From Propionibacteriaceae bacterium (GTDB lineage Bacteria > Actinomycetota > Actinomycetes > Propionibacteriales > Propionibacteriaceae), in NCBI GenBank assembly GCA_030532825.1, contig JAUNKK010000009.1, positions 1 through 61,324 of the forward strand: DNA of 61,324 nucleotides, written 5' to 3'. Positions 1-8,261 of this stretch are shown piece after piece (position 1 is the first letter of the stretch; each line of letters opens with the position of its first letter). A program made the translations under genes and the position numbers. Below the pieces are notes generated by a model. It was not told the origin of the DNA and searched no databases. It saw nothing but the letters and a program-made list of their open reading frames with translations.

Positions 1-593
1 ACCGAGCGTTCTCGACCAAACCGCCGAAACAACGGGGCCATGACCTCCACGAACGTGGTGGCTCCGGTGAAAGCGTCGTGGATGATGCCCATCATGGCCC
101 GCACCTCGTCAGCGGTGAAGTACATAGTCAAGCCCTCCACCACCACGAGCACCTCACCCGTAACCTCCACCTGCTCCGGCCAGGCCGGGTCCAGGGCTGA
201 AGCGGCTACGTTATAGACCCGATCCACCGGGTCCACCAGCTGATCACGCAACGCGATGACCTCTGGCAGGTCCAGGTTGTACCAGCGGACCTGCCCATCA
301 TCGACTCGATGGAAACGAGTATCCAGCCCACACGCTAGGTTGACGACGGTGCTACCCGGGTGTCGAGCGAGGAAGTCGCGGACGAGATCGTCGAACAGCA
401 GGGTCCGGGCCGCCACGCCCGAGGAGGCCATCGCATCCGACTGCGCGACGGAGAAGTCGTAGTCGAGCCGCGCGACCATCTCAACAGCCTGGGGATCGGC
501 GAGCACATGGGGGTGGGAACGCGAATACTGGGCGCGCGCCTGGAGAGCTATGAGCATGGTCTCGGGCACGCCACTTAGGTTCACCTTTTTCAT
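1..593 (-). CDS. Class I SAM-dependent methyltransferase, LCM/PPM2-like, 3' end cut by window edge
   Basis: Reading leftward from an ATG at 593, the protein begins MKKVNLSGVPETMLIALQAR and runs open to base 1, so the C-terminus is missing. It contains a glycine/alanine SAM-binding segment (STVVNLACGLDTRFHRVD), then WYNLDLPEVIALRDQL and EVLVVVEGLTMYF, a pattern typical of the leucine carboxyl methyltransferase-like family that methylates small molecules or polyketide-type acceptors. The substrate cannot be read from sequence. No other gene is coupled to it inside the window. Confidence 0.75.
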   Translation of the reverse strand, partial: MKKVNLSGVPETMLIALQARAQYSRSHPHVLADPQAVEMVARLDYDFSVAQSDAMASSGVAARTLLFDDLVRDFLARHPGSTVVNLACGLDTRFHRVDDGQVRWYNLDLPEVIALRDQLVDPVDRVYNVAASALDPAWPEQVEVTGEVLVVVEGLTMYFTADEVRAMMGIIHDAFTGATTFVEVMAPLFRRFGRERS

Positions 594-1016
594 AACGACC
601 ATTGTTCCCCCGACCGGTTCATGCCGAGACGGGATCCACAGGGTGGAAGGCCGATATACCGGCGCTGTCCGTGTCAACGCGGGCGACACCGCCTCCAATC
701 GGACGGTGGGGCCGCCCCGTCATAGTACGCCGTACCCCACTGATCGCGGGGATTGCCTTGACGTGCGAGGTGCTCTTCTCTCGAAACCCACGATGGAAGC
801 CCGGTGATGTTCGCCATGCTCACCGGAGCCGGGCTCGAAGAGGAGTTCTATGGCGGGCTCGCTGAAGTCGCGCATATCATCGTCAACACGACCAGACACA
901 GCGGCTGACCCGCATGCCCCTACGCTTTTCATGGATGGCTAGGGGCACCTCGTGGATATGGCCAACCATGTGCCGCTGGTGGGGTGATCTAGGACAGGCC
1001 GATGGTCTCACCGACG
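594..1016. other. Gene-poor stretch with a degraded fragment and repeat copy A
   Basis: No convincing intact gene. It holds copy A of a 63-bp repeat (659-721). A short open segment ending near 908 reads MFAMLTGAGLEEEFYGGLAEVAHI on the plus strand (here quoted in part), which looks like the tail of a lost protein; I cannot assign a family. Confidence 0.4.
659..721 (+). repeat. 63-bp dispersed repeat, copy A
   Basis: By eye this matches 1750-1812 at about 58 of 63 positions (offset 1091). Copy B overlaps the hairpin behind iolD. Copy A has only the left part of that hairpin, so it looks like a duplicated fragment of the iol operon end. Confidence 0.6.
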
Positions 1017-1373
1017 CTACTGGGGAATTCGCTGATTCGGAAGGTCCATGGCGTCGTGAAGCAGGCGAACCACTTGGACTGTCTCACCCACTTGGCGATA
1101 AATGACGAACTGACGAGGGTTGGTAATTCGTCTCACTGTCCGGAGAACGTCAGAGCGACAAGTCCGCAAGTGGAGGGACCGCACATCGCTCCGTAGATCA
1201 TCGCGTTCGTGGGACCCGGCCGTGTCGGGACTGTCGGCAATGCGTTCAAACGCTGCCTGGATGAGGGCTTCGTAGCCCTCCCTGACCGACTCCCCGAAGC
1301 GAGCGACCGACCATTCAAGAATGGCCAGAACGTCCTGCCTTGCCTCATCAGCAAGCTCAATTTGATAGCTCAC
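1017..1373 (-). CDS. ParE/RelE-superfamily toxin
   Basis: This 118-aa protein starts MSYQIELADEARQDVLAILEW and has the short basic fold expected of RelE/ParE toxins: an N-terminal beta strand, two helices carrying EWSVARFGESVREGYEALI, then strands RSLHL and RQFVIYRQVGETVQVVRLLHD. Such toxins cleave ribosome-bound mRNA (RelE) or poison gyrase (ParE); the sequence does not decide which. It overlaps the upstream antitoxin gene by 4 bp (ATGA), the usual coupled antitoxin-first order. Confidence 0.75.
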   Translation of the reverse strand: MSYQIELADEARQDVLAILEWSVARFGESVREGYEALIQAAFERIADSPDTAGSHERDDLRSDVRSLHLRTCRSDVLRTVRRITNPRQFVIYRQVGETVQVVRLLHDAMDLPNQRIPQ

Positions 1374-1639
1374 GAGTTCTTTTCTTGCGCCCTCTCGGTA
1401 GCCTGTTGCCCGAGTTCGTTGAGGTAACGCTTAAGATCGCTGACGGATAGAAGTGTACTCCTCCCGGCATCGAGGCTGGCGATGCCCTTATCTACTGCAT
1501 CACGGAGGGCGGCGTGCCGCGCTTGTTGCGAGTTATCAGGAATGTCCAGCGTGGCAAGCAGTGCTTCCGCAACCTCAGCGCATTCCTCTCGCGGCAAGGC
1601 ACGAGCCGCTTCGAGTACTTCGGACATGGTCGAACTCAT
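1370..1639 (-). CDS. Antitoxin of ParE/RelE-type module
   Basis: The 89-aa acidic, Ala/Glu-rich helical protein reads SEVLEAARALPREECAEVAE at its N-terminus, the style of 'addiction module component' antitoxins. It lies directly upstream of the toxin with a 4-bp overlap. A second in-frame ATG lies four codons downstream (1627), so the start is uncertain by that amount. It should neutralise the toxin and repress the pair's promoter (family knowledge). Confidence 0.7.
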   Translation of the reverse strand: MSSTMSEVLEAARALPREECAEVAEALLATLDIPDNSQQARHAALRDAVDKGIASLDAGRSTLLSVSDLKRYLNELGQQATERAQEKNS

Positions 1640-1749
1640 GAACCCATCCTACGTGCCCGGTTGAGGCCAAAGTTCATCGGCCAAACTCGCTAGACGGCGG
1701 GTATTTGAAGCGGACGTAGCTGGCCCTTGTGGGGCTGGAGCCCGTTACC

Positions 1750-1812
1750 CCGGCACTGTCCGTGTCAACGCGGGCTACACCGTCCCCAATCGGACGGTGG
1801 GGCCGCCCTGTC
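1750..1812 (+). repeat. 63-bp dispersed repeat, copy B
   Basis: Partner of 659-721, with five differences counted by eye. It runs into the hairpin following iolD. Confidence 0.6.
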
Positions 1813-1829
1813 GGGAACGGCCCCACCGT
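1794..1829 (-). terminator. Hairpin behind iolCBD
   Basis: ACGGTGGGGCC (1794-1804) and GGCCCCACCGT (1819-1829) are perfect 11-bp inverted arms with a 14-nt loop, 12 nt beyond the iolD stop. No T-tract follows on the minus strand, so it may stabilise the mRNA end or be a weak terminator. Confidence 0.55.
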
Positions 1830-1840
1830 GGCGAGCGGGC

Positions 1841-3727
1841 TCAGCGCAGGTAGTGGCGCTGGTCAGCTTTCTTGCCCTCGTACCAGGTACGGGCCTGTTG
1901 CGTGGATTCCAGACGGGAGACCTCCGAGATCGGCACATCCCACCAGCTGGAGCCAGGCGGGTTTGGACCGTACAGGTTGGTTTCGATGTGGATCATCACG
2001 GGACCGTCGAAGGCCACCGCCTCCGCGTAGGCCTTGCGGAACTCCGCCATGCCGTGGACGCGCAGCACCTTGATCCCCCACGATTCAGCGTTGGTGGCGA
2101 TGTCGACAGGCAGCAGGTCGCCGTCGGCGTTATGGGGGGTGTCGCCGGTGCGGTATCGGGTACCGAAACGCTGCGACCCGTGGGACTCCGACAACGAGCC
2201 AATCGACGCGAAGCCGTAGTTCTGCAGCAGCACGAAGATCACCTTCAGCCGCTCCTGGACGATGGTGGCCAGCTCCATCGGCAGCATCTGGTATGTGCCG
2301 TCACCGACGATGGACACCACCTCGGCATCGGGCCGGGCCAGTTTCACGCCCATCGCCGCCGGGATCTCGTAGCCCATGCAGGAGAAGGCATATTCGACGT
2401 GGTACTGCTCCGGGGTCGCGGCCTGCCACAGGCACTGCAGGTCGCCGGGCATGGAGCCGGCGGCGTTGATGACGACATCCGTGGGACCCATGAGCTCGTT
2501 GAGCGCCCCGAACACCTCGGTTTGCGCCGGCTCGGGCTGCTGGTCACGGTGGTAGCACTCATCGGTGGCCCTCGCCCACTCAGCCTTCAGCTGGGCGATC
2601 CGCTCGGCATAGTCCGGTGCGACACGGTAGCCGTCGAGTGCCGCCGTCAGCGCCTCCAGGGCCTCGCGGGCGTCCCCAACCACCATCTCGGCGCTGTGTT
2701 TCGCCGCGTCGAAGGCCGCCACGTTGATGTTGACGAACTTCACGTCCGGGTTCTTGAACTGGGTGTGCGACGCGGTGGTGAAGTCCGAGTAGCGGGTGCC
2801 GATACCGATCACGACGTCCGCCTCGTCGGCCAGGGCGTTCGCCGACGCCGACCCCGTCGACCCGACGCCGCCGACGGCCGCCGGATGATCGTGGTTGATG
2901 GCGCCCTTACCAGCCTGGGTATCGGAGACGGGAATACCTGTTGCGGTGGCGAAGGCCCGCAGCTGTTCGGAGGCCTCCGCATAGATCACGCCACCACCCG
3001 AAACCACCAGGGGCTTGGTGGCTCCGCGAATGATCTCGGCAGCGCGGGCGATGGCAGCGGGCTCAGCCGGTGGGCGGCGCACATGCCAGACCCGGCGCGC
3101 GAAGAACTCGACGGGGAAGTCGTAGGACTCGGCCTGCACGTCCTGCGGCAAGGCGATGGTGACCGCGCCGGTGTCCACGGGGTCGGTCAACACTCGGAGT
3201 CCCGCCAGCAGCGACGGGATCAGCTGCTCGGGCCGCTCAATGCGGTCAAAGAACCTCGAAACGGGGCGGAAGCAGTCGGTGGCGGCGGTCATCGGGGAGA
3301 CCGGGTCTTCCACCTGCTGCAGCACCGGATCGGGGTAACGGGTGGCGAACTGATCGGAGGGGAACAGCAGCACCGGCAGCCGGTTGGTCGTTGCCAGGGC
3401 CGCGCCGGTGACCATGTTCAGCGACCCGGGGCCGATCGAGGAGGTACACATCCAGGTGCTGAGCCGGTTCGTCGTCTTCGCGAAAGCGGCGGCCGCGTGG
3501 ACCATACCCTGCTCGTTACGGGGCATGATGTAACGCATCCGGTCCCCGTCCGGCTCCGGGTCCACTTCGTTCTGCAGCAGGGCCTGCCCGATCCCGGCGA
3601 CGTTGCCATGCCCGAAGATGCCGAAGGCACCCGCGATGAGTCGCTGCTCGACGCCGTCGCGTTCGGTGTACTGGTTGACGAGGAAGCGGATGACCGCCTG
3701 CCCGACGGTGAGACGCACTGTTGACAC
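1841..3727 (-). CDS. iolD: 3D-(3,5/4)-trihydroxycyclohexane-1,2-dione hydrolase
   Basis: The 628-aa thiamine-diphosphate enzyme opens the ring of THcHDO to 5-deoxyglucuronate in myo-inositol catabolism. The N-terminal PYR domain reads TVGQAVIRFLVNQYTERDG, with the family-typical QNEVDPEPDGDRMRYIMPRN and MVHAAAAFAKTTNRL. A central dehydrogenase-like domain and a C-terminal PP domain with VSIVGDGTYQM follow; the GDG is the start of the ThDP/Mg motif. Length fits the family (about 620-640). The start is GTG at 3727 behind AAGGAAA. It is third in a leftward operon, 9 bp after iolB, and is followed by a hairpin. Confidence 0.95.
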   Translation of the reverse strand: MSTVRLTVGQAVIRFLVNQYTERDGVEQRLIAGAFGIFGHGNVAGIGQALLQNEVDPEPDGDRMRYIMPRNEQGMVHAAAAFAKTTNRLSTWMCTSSIGPGSLNMVTGAALATTNRLPVLLFPSDQFATRYPDPVLQQVEDPVSPMTAATDCFRPVSRFFDRIERPEQLIPSLLAGLRVLTDPVDTGAVTIALPQDVQAESYDFPVEFFARRVWHVRRPPAEPAAIARAAEIIRGATKPLVVSGGGVIYAEASEQLRAFATATGIPVSDTQAGKGAINHDHPAAVGGVGSTGSASANALADEADVVIGIGTRYSDFTTASHTQFKNPDVKFVNINVAAFDAAKHSAEMVVGDAREALEALTAALDGYRVAPDYAERIAQLKAEWARATDECYHRDQQPEPAQTEVFGALNELMGPTDVVINAAGSMPGDLQCLWQAATPEQYHVEYAFSCMGYEIPAAMGVKLARPDAEVVSIVGDGTYQMLPMELATIVQERLKVIFVLLQNYGFASIGSLSESHGSQRFGTRYRTGDTPHNADGDLLPVDIATNAESWGIKVLRVHGMAEFRKAYAEAVAFDGPVMIHIETNLYGPNPPGSSWWDVPISEVSRLESTQQARTWYEGKKADQRHYLR

Positions 3728-3736
3728 GGGTTTTCC

Positions 3737-4612
3737 TTAAGGGTTGAGGGGGGTCATGGGAAGCCGGGGATCAACGTCCTGGGAAGCCCAGGTCTCGCGG
3801 ATCCAGGTGTATTCGGGGTCGTCGGTCATCAGCCAGGTGGAATCCTCGGCGGGTCCGGCCATGACATTGAGATAGTAGAGGTCGTAGCCGGGGGCGGCGA
3901 CGGAGGGGCCGTGATAGCCGTGCGGCATGGTGACGACGTCACGCGAGTGGACCTCAGCGCACACATCGATCTGATGGCCTGACGGATAGATGCGCTGCAG
4001 CGCCATCCCCGCCGAGCCGTTCCCCCCGGGACGCACCTCGTAGTAGTAGATCTCCTCCAGGATGCGTTCGACCTCATTGTGCTCGTCGTGTTTGTGTGGC
4101 GGGTAGCTGGACCAGTTCCCGCCGGGGGTCAGGACCTCGCAGGCCAACAGGTGGGAGGTTTCCACCTCGTTACCGAGCGCATAGTTGTTCACCTGCCGTG
4201 AGCACGGACCCGCGCCGCGCAGCGTCGTGACGACCTCCGTAACAGGGCAGTAGCGCACCGGGAGGTCGCGGGTGGCCTTCGCAGCGGGCAGCGCGAACCG
4301 ACCGCCGGCGTCGCTGCGGATGGTGAACGTCTGGCCCCGTCCGATGTAGAGGTAGTCGGTGATGGCAGTCCACACCTCGGGGCGGCCGGTGATGGTGTGG
4401 ATCTGGCCGTCAACCTCGACGGTACAGCCGCCCGCTAGGGGCAGCACCAGCAGTTCCGAAACCCCGGACGTCACCTGCTGTTCACCCCCCGCAGGCAGCG
4501 CCAGCACCCGGATGGAGCTCCACTCCCAACCGGCCCGCTCAATGCTCACGTCGGTCTCGAACTGTCCGTGGGCGGTGCTGCCCGCCTTGATCACATGGGT
4601 CTCGTTGTCCAT
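3737..4612 (-). CDS. iolB: 5-deoxy-glucuronate isomerase
   Basis: The 291-aa bicupin isomerises 5-deoxyglucuronate to 5-dehydro-2-deoxygluconate, the step between IolD and IolC. Visible metal-site and family motifs are SYPPHKHDEHN, EEIYYYEVRPGGNGSAGMALQRIY and MPHGYHGPSVAAPGYDLYYLNVMAG, in the usual C-terminal cupin. ATG at 4612 follows AGGAGA. It lies 8 bp after iolC and 9 bp before iolD, so the three are one transcript. Confidence 0.95.
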   Translation of the reverse strand: MDNETHVIKAGSTAHGQFETDVSIERAGWEWSSIRVLALPAGGEQQVTSGVSELLVLPLAGGCTVEVDGQIHTITGRPEVWTAITDYLYIGRGQTFTIRSDAGGRFALPAAKATRDLPVRYCPVTEVVTTLRGAGPCSRQVNNYALGNEVETSHLLACEVLTPGGNWSSYPPHKHDEHNEVERILEEIYYYEVRPGGNGSAGMALQRIYPSGHQIDVCAEVHSRDVVTMPHGYHGPSVAAPGYDLYYLNVMAGPAEDSTWLMTDDPEYTWIRETWASQDVDPRLPMTPLNP

Positions 4613-4620
4613 CGTTTCTC

Positions 4621-5601
4621 CTAGTGGGATCGGGTCCGGCTGATCACGGGTTTGACGTGGGGATTGGCCACCATCAGGCGCTCCACCTCATCGCTACGGG
4701 GCATGGCCGTTGAGCATTCCAACCTGGAAGCGACGATAGCGCCTGCCGCCGACGAAAACGCGACGATCTCCGGCAGCGGCCAGCCCTGCAGCAGGCCATG
4801 GCATACGGCCCCGCCGAACGCGTCCCCAGCGCCGAGGCCGTTGCATACCTTGACGTTGGTGACGGGGACGTAGACGCGTTCCGTCGCAGTGCGGGCGAGG
4901 GTGCCCATCATGCCCTGCTTGACGATGGCGATCTTGACGCCGCGCTCCAGCAGCGCCAGGGCTGCCGCGTCCGGATCGGTCTCCCCTACCGCGATCCGGC
5001 ACTCCTCCAGGTTGCCGATTGCGACGTCCACATGTTCCAGCACCCCCGCGATCTGCTCCGTCGCGGCCCCCTCGGAGGGCCAGAAGCGCTGCCGGTAGTC
5101 CAGGTCCAGGACAGTGAAGCCGCCGAGGCGCCGACGCAGAGCCGCCATATGGGCGCCCCGCGACGGCTCCACGGAGAGCCCGCTGACGGTGAGCCAGAGA
5201 ATGCGGGCCGTGGCCACCTCGTCGGGCAGGTCGCTGGCGTCAATCTCAAGGTCGGGGGTGGTGGGCTGGCGGTAGAAAAACAGTGGGAAGGAGTCAGGTG
5301 GGAAGACCTCACAGAACGTGACCGGGGTGTTGAACTCCGGGTTGACCACCACATGGCTGGCGTCAACGCCCAGCCGTTCCAGTTCTCGGCGGATAAACCG
5401 GCCGAACGGGTCGTCGCCCACGCCCGTGACCGCGATGACGGTGTGCCCGAGGCGGGCGGCGGCGACGGCGACGTTCGCGGACGAGCCGCCCAGGAACTTC
5501 CCGAAGCGGGTGACCTCTTCGAGGTGGGTGTTCAGCTCCAGTGGGTACAGGTCCACGCCGCACCGGCCGATGGTGCAGACGTCGGGTACCGGATCATCCA
5601 C
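4621..5601 (-). CDS. iolC: 5-dehydro-2-deoxygluconokinase
   Basis: The 326-aa PfkB/ribokinase-family kinase phosphorylates 5-dehydro-2-deoxygluconate. The N-terminus carries the substrate lid and GG motif (TRFGKFLGGSSANVAVAAAR). The C-terminal catalytic signature CNGLGAGDAFGGAVCHG contains the Asp of GAGDAF. I chose GTG 5601, which has AAGGAGT a few bases upstream. It is the first gene of the leftward iolCBD operon and is divergent from the GntR regulator. Confidence 0.92.
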   Translation of the reverse strand: MDDPVPDVCTIGRCGVDLYPLELNTHLEEVTRFGKFLGGSSANVAVAAARLGHTVIAVTGVGDDPFGRFIRRELERLGVDASHVVVNPEFNTPVTFCEVFPPDSFPLFFYRQPTTPDLEIDASDLPDEVATARILWLTVSGLSVEPSRGAHMAALRRRLGGFTVLDLDYRQRFWPSEGAATEQIAGVLEHVDVAIGNLEECRIAVGETDPDAAALALLERGVKIAIVKQGMMGTLARTATERVYVPVTNVKVCNGLGAGDAFGGAVCHGLLQGWPLPEIVAFSSAAGAIVASRLECSTAMPRSDEVERLMVANPHVKPVISRTRSH

Positions 5602-5674
5602 GGCGATGACTCCTTGGGGCAGGGGTTGAGTTCAGTTTGCCTTTTCTCACCCCCGCAGTCAAGCTATGTACTTA

Positions 5675-5699
5675 CATTACAGGCGCAACGGACGCTTGT
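5675..5699. promoter_or_regulatory. Candidate iol operator between iolC and gntR
   Basis: CATTACAGGCGC (5675-5686) is followed by CGCTTGT (5693-5699). ACAGGCG and CGCTTGT form an imperfect inverted pair (6 of 7). The 12-mer recurs with one change at 18241-18252, before the second iol operon. A -10-like TATGAT overlaps the downstream edge (5699-5704). Confidence 0.5.
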
Positions 5700-5726
5700 A
5701 TGATCGCTAGCAACTAACCATAAATG

Positions 5727-5746
5727 TCATGCCAAAGCAGGCATGA
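5727..5746. promoter_or_regulatory. Inverted repeat in the gntR leader
   Basis: TCATGCC (5727-5733) and GGCATGA (5740-5746) are perfect 7-bp arms with a 6-bp spacer, 20 bp before the regulator start. It is a possible autoregulatory site. Confidence 0.4.
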
Positions 5747-5765
5747 TCCGCCCCGAGGACCGCCG

Positions 5766-6509
5766 ATGGAACCAACATACGAACCAGAAATCGCCCTGGA
5801 CCGTGACTCACAGGTTCCTCTATATCAGCAGATCGCCAAACCCATCGAGGCAGCGATCCTGTCCGGGACGCTACCCGCGGGGGCCATGATCGAGGACGAG
5901 GTGTCCATGGCTAGCCGCCTGGACGTCGCCCGCCCCACCGCCCGGCGCGCCTTGCAGGAGTTGGCAGCCCGTGGCCTACTGACGCGACGGCGCGGCGTCG
6001 GCACCCGCGTCACCCCGCCGCACGTCCATCGCCCCATGAAGCTGTCCTCGCTGAACGACGACCTCGCCGAGGCCGGGTTCAGCCCCACCACGAAGGTCTT
6101 GTCCTACGAGGTGCGCGAATCCACCCCGGAGGAGGCCGACCAGCTGGCCATCCCAACCGGCGACGGTCTCCTAGCCATACGCCGTCTCCGCTACGCCGAC
6201 AACCATCCTCTGGCGCTGCTAACCAACTTGATCCCCCTGGACATCGCGCCCACATGGCAGGAGTTGGGCGAGCACGGCCTGTACCGCTGCTTCGCCATGC
6301 GCAACGTGGAGGTCACCTCCGCCCGGCAGACGATCGGGGCCCGGGGAGCCACCGCCGAGGAGGCCGAGGCGCTAGGCGAGATGGCAGGAGCCCCCCTGCT
6401 GACGATGGACCGCACCGGTCACGCGGCGGACGGCCGCATCGTCGAGGTCGGAAGTCACGTCTACCGCCCAAGCCTGTACTCATTCCACTTCTCGCTGTTC
6501 ACATCCTGA
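5766..6509 (+). CDS. GntR/HutC-family regulator, probable inositol repressor
   Basis: From ATG 5766 (after GAGGAC) the protein is 247 aa. It has an N-terminal winged HTH (VPLYQQIAKPIEAAILSGTL, then VARPTARRALQELAARGLL and the wing RRRGVGTRV) and a C-terminal UTRA ligand domain ending VEVGSHVYRPSLYSFHFSLF. A longer reading from 5724 lacks an RBS. It is divergent from iolC. Family members repress until a sugar or sugar-phosphate binds the UTRA domain; the likely effector is an inositol intermediate (inference). The shared motif at 5675 and 18241 makes it the candidate regulator of both iol operons. Confidence 0.85.
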   Translation: MEPTYEPEIALDRDSQVPLYQQIAKPIEAAILSGTLPAGAMIEDEVSMASRLDVARPTARRALQELAARGLLTRRRGVGTRVTPPHVHRPMKLSSLNDDLAEAGFSPTTKVLSYEVRESTPEEADQLAIPTGDGLLAIRRLRYADNHPLALLTNLIPLDIAPTWQELGEHGLYRCFAMRNVEVTSARQTIGARGATAEEAEALGEMAGAPLLTMDRTGHAADGRIVEVGSHVYRPSLYSFHFSLFTS

Positions 6510-6990
6510 CGCAGCGAGGGTCGTCCTGGGTAGCTGACAGATCACGTCTGGCCGTGTAACGCCCTGAATCAAACGACCAGCCGCCCCGCCGCTCTTACCC
6601 GGCACCCGACGCGGGCAGCAGACGCTGAGACAGCCTTTCGCCCTGCCCGCTGCCGCCGAGAACACCTCCACCCAAGGCCACCCAAGACCGGGCTTCCCAA
6701 CATCACACCTTGCCCTGAGCCAAGAGACAGGTCCGCACATCCCAACCTCTCCTTGGCTTGGGGGTTCATCGGTATGCCACACCAGCGACAAGTGATGTCA
6801 TCGACCTCTGCGAGTCACACCCGACCCAATCGACGGGAGAAAGAATGCACTTTTGGCCATGAAACCCATCCACTATTCTAGAAAGCTTGGTTGAGGTACT
6901 TGCACCATGACTTCCGCCCACTTAACGTGAAGACATCTTCAGCGCGCGAGAAGTATCAAGAAACCAACCCAATCCTCAAAGGAGAAGGAA
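6510..6990. other. Non-coding left flank and leader of the lanthipeptide cluster
   Basis: No gene found in 480 bp. Sequence becomes noticeably more AT-rich after about 6840, which I take as the left border of the acquired cluster. The lanA promoter must lie in 6850-6980, but I cannot pick convincing -35/-10 boxes. Confidence 0.4.
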
Positions 6991-7146
6991 ATGCACAAGA
7001 AGCACAACGAAGAGATCATCGACGACCTCGCCGAGATGAGCGACGCCGAGATCGAGGACCTGCTGGGCGCAGGATGTGGAGTGGTCTGCACCTTGACCCT
7101 CGACTGCAACACGGGCACTCTTGGACGCTGGTGGGGCTGCTGCTGA
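6991..7146 (+). CDS. lanA: Type II lanthipeptide precursor, mersacidin/actagardine-like
   Basis: The 51-aa peptide starts at ATG 6991 after GGAGAAGGAA. The acidic leader is MHKKHNEEIIDDLAEMSDAE, then IEDLLGAG, with a double-glycine-type site (GA/AG) suited to a C39 peptidase. The core begins about residue 28-29: CGVVCTLTLDC (29-39), NTGTLGRWWGCC (40-51). CTLTLDC matches the lipid-II-binding CTLTxEC box of mersacidin and actagardine, with Asp in place of Glu. The core has five Cys (29, 33, 39, 50, 51), four Thr (34, 36, 41, 43) and no Ser, so at most four methyllanthionine rings. It is first in the cluster and is followed by a strong hairpin. Confidence 0.9.
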   Translation: MHKKHNEEIIDDLAEMSDAEIEDLLGAGCGVVCTLTLDCNTGTLGRWWGCC

Positions 7147-7157
7147 GTAATGGTCAT

Positions 7158-7198
7158 CCTTGGGGGTTAGGACCACGCTGCAATCCTAACCCCCAAGG
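7158..7198 (+). terminator. Strong hairpin after lanA, likely partial terminator
   Basis: CCTTGGGGGTTAGGA (7158-7172) pairs perfectly over 15 bp with TCCTAACCCCCAAGG (7184-7198), loop 11 nt. No T-run follows, so read-through into the transporter genes is expected. Such an element gives excess precursor message over the downstream genes. Confidence 0.8.
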
Positions 7199-7253
7199 TC
7201 TCAATTAAGTCAGATTAGAGCCGGGCCCCCGCTACACACCAAAGGAGCATTGC

Positions 7254-8261
7254 GTGATGTTCACTCAAATTTCACAGAGCTCAGCGAGTATTGCTTCAGC
7301 GGCTTATCCTCAAACACCTCCACTCGCTATCAAAACCCAAGGGATCACCAAAAAATACGGAAGCCAAACCGTGGTCAGCAACCTCAATATCGCTATTCCA
7401 CAGGGTAGGATCTATGGTTTCCTGGGCCCGAATGGCGCGGGTAAGTCCACCACCATGAAGATGCTCCTGGGACTGACCAAACCAACCAGCGGTGAGATCC
7501 GCATCTTCGGTCGCGACCTGCCTTCCGGCAAGGCAGAGATCCTGCCCAGGATCGGCTCCCTCATTGAAGGCCCCGCCTTCTACCCGCATCTCAGCGGGGT
7601 TCAGAATCTACGCCTTGTGGCCGACTATCTGTCCTGCCCCAAAGGGTCCGTCGAGGCAGCACTTGACATCGTCGATCTCACCAACGCCGCCGAAAAACCA
7701 GCCCGCCAGTACTCCTTGGGCATGAAACAACGCCTTGGCATCGCGATGGCACTGATCTCTGATCCCGAGTTGCTGCTGCTGGATGAACCGACCAACGGCC
7801 TTGACCCTGCCGGAGTGGCCGAGATCCGTTCCCTGATCATCAACCTTGCACGCGAGCGCGGCATCACCGTCATGGTCTCTTCCCATCTGCTGTCAGAGAT
7901 CGAACAGATGGCTGATGTGGTCGGGATCATCCAGGCAGGCCATCTCCGCTACCAAGGCACCTTAGAGAACCTGCGCGACCAAGGGCATCTTGTGCTGAAG
8001 ACCGCTCCGGTTGACGCTGCCGCCGCTCATCTTAAAGCACTGGGACTGCAGCCACAGATCGCTGGAGAGGAGATCAGTGTGCCGCTCCTGAGCGATGACC
8101 TGATTGCTGAGGCCGTGAGCCAGCTCGTCACTGCAGGGGTGCGCATCGCCCGAGTCGAACTTCGGCGCAAGAGCCTTGAGGGAGCTTTCCTCGAACTGAC
8201 GGAGGCTTCCACTGTCATCGCAAAGCCTCAGCCATCCAGAACCCAGAGGAGCCGAGCATGA
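7254..8261 (+). CDS. Lantibiotic immunity ABC transporter ATPase (LanF-type)
   Basis: The 335-aa ABC ATPase has Walker A GPNGAGKST, signature YSLGMKQRLGIAMAL and Walker B LLLLDEPTNGLDP. The roughly 80-residue C-terminal extension is typical of bacitracin/lantibiotic self-protection transporters. GTG 7254 or ATG 7257 follows AAAGGAGC. It overlaps the first permease by 4 bp (ATGA). Its role should be to power expulsion of the mature peptide from the producer's membrane, with the two permeases downstream. Confidence 0.88.
   Translation: MMFTQISQSSASIASAAYPQTPPLAIKTQGITKKYGSQTVVSNLNIAIPQGRIYGFLGPNGAGKSTTMKMLLGLTKPTSGEIRIFGRDLPSGKAEILPRIGSLIEGPAFYPHLSGVQNLRLVADYLSCPKGSVEAALDIVDLTNAAEKPARQYSLGMKQRLGIAMALISDPELLLLDEPTNGLDPAGVAEIRSLIINLARERGITVMVSSHLLSEIEQMADVVGIIQAGHLRYQGTLENLRDQGHLVLKTAPVDAAAAHLKALGLQPQIAGEEISVPLLSDDLIAEAVSQLVTAGVRIARVELRRKSLEGAFLELTEASTVIAKPQPSRTQRSRA

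Noticed and set aside
1727-3724. 665-aa open frame on the plus strand
   Set aside because: It is the antisense of iolD; the sequence is Gly/Arg/His-rich with no family motifs, while the opposite strand encodes a complete IolD.
6891-7208. 105-aa open frame covering the lanA region
   Set aside because: Different frame, no protein family, no ribosome site; the 51-aa frame from 6991 has RBS, leader and core typical of lanthipeptides.
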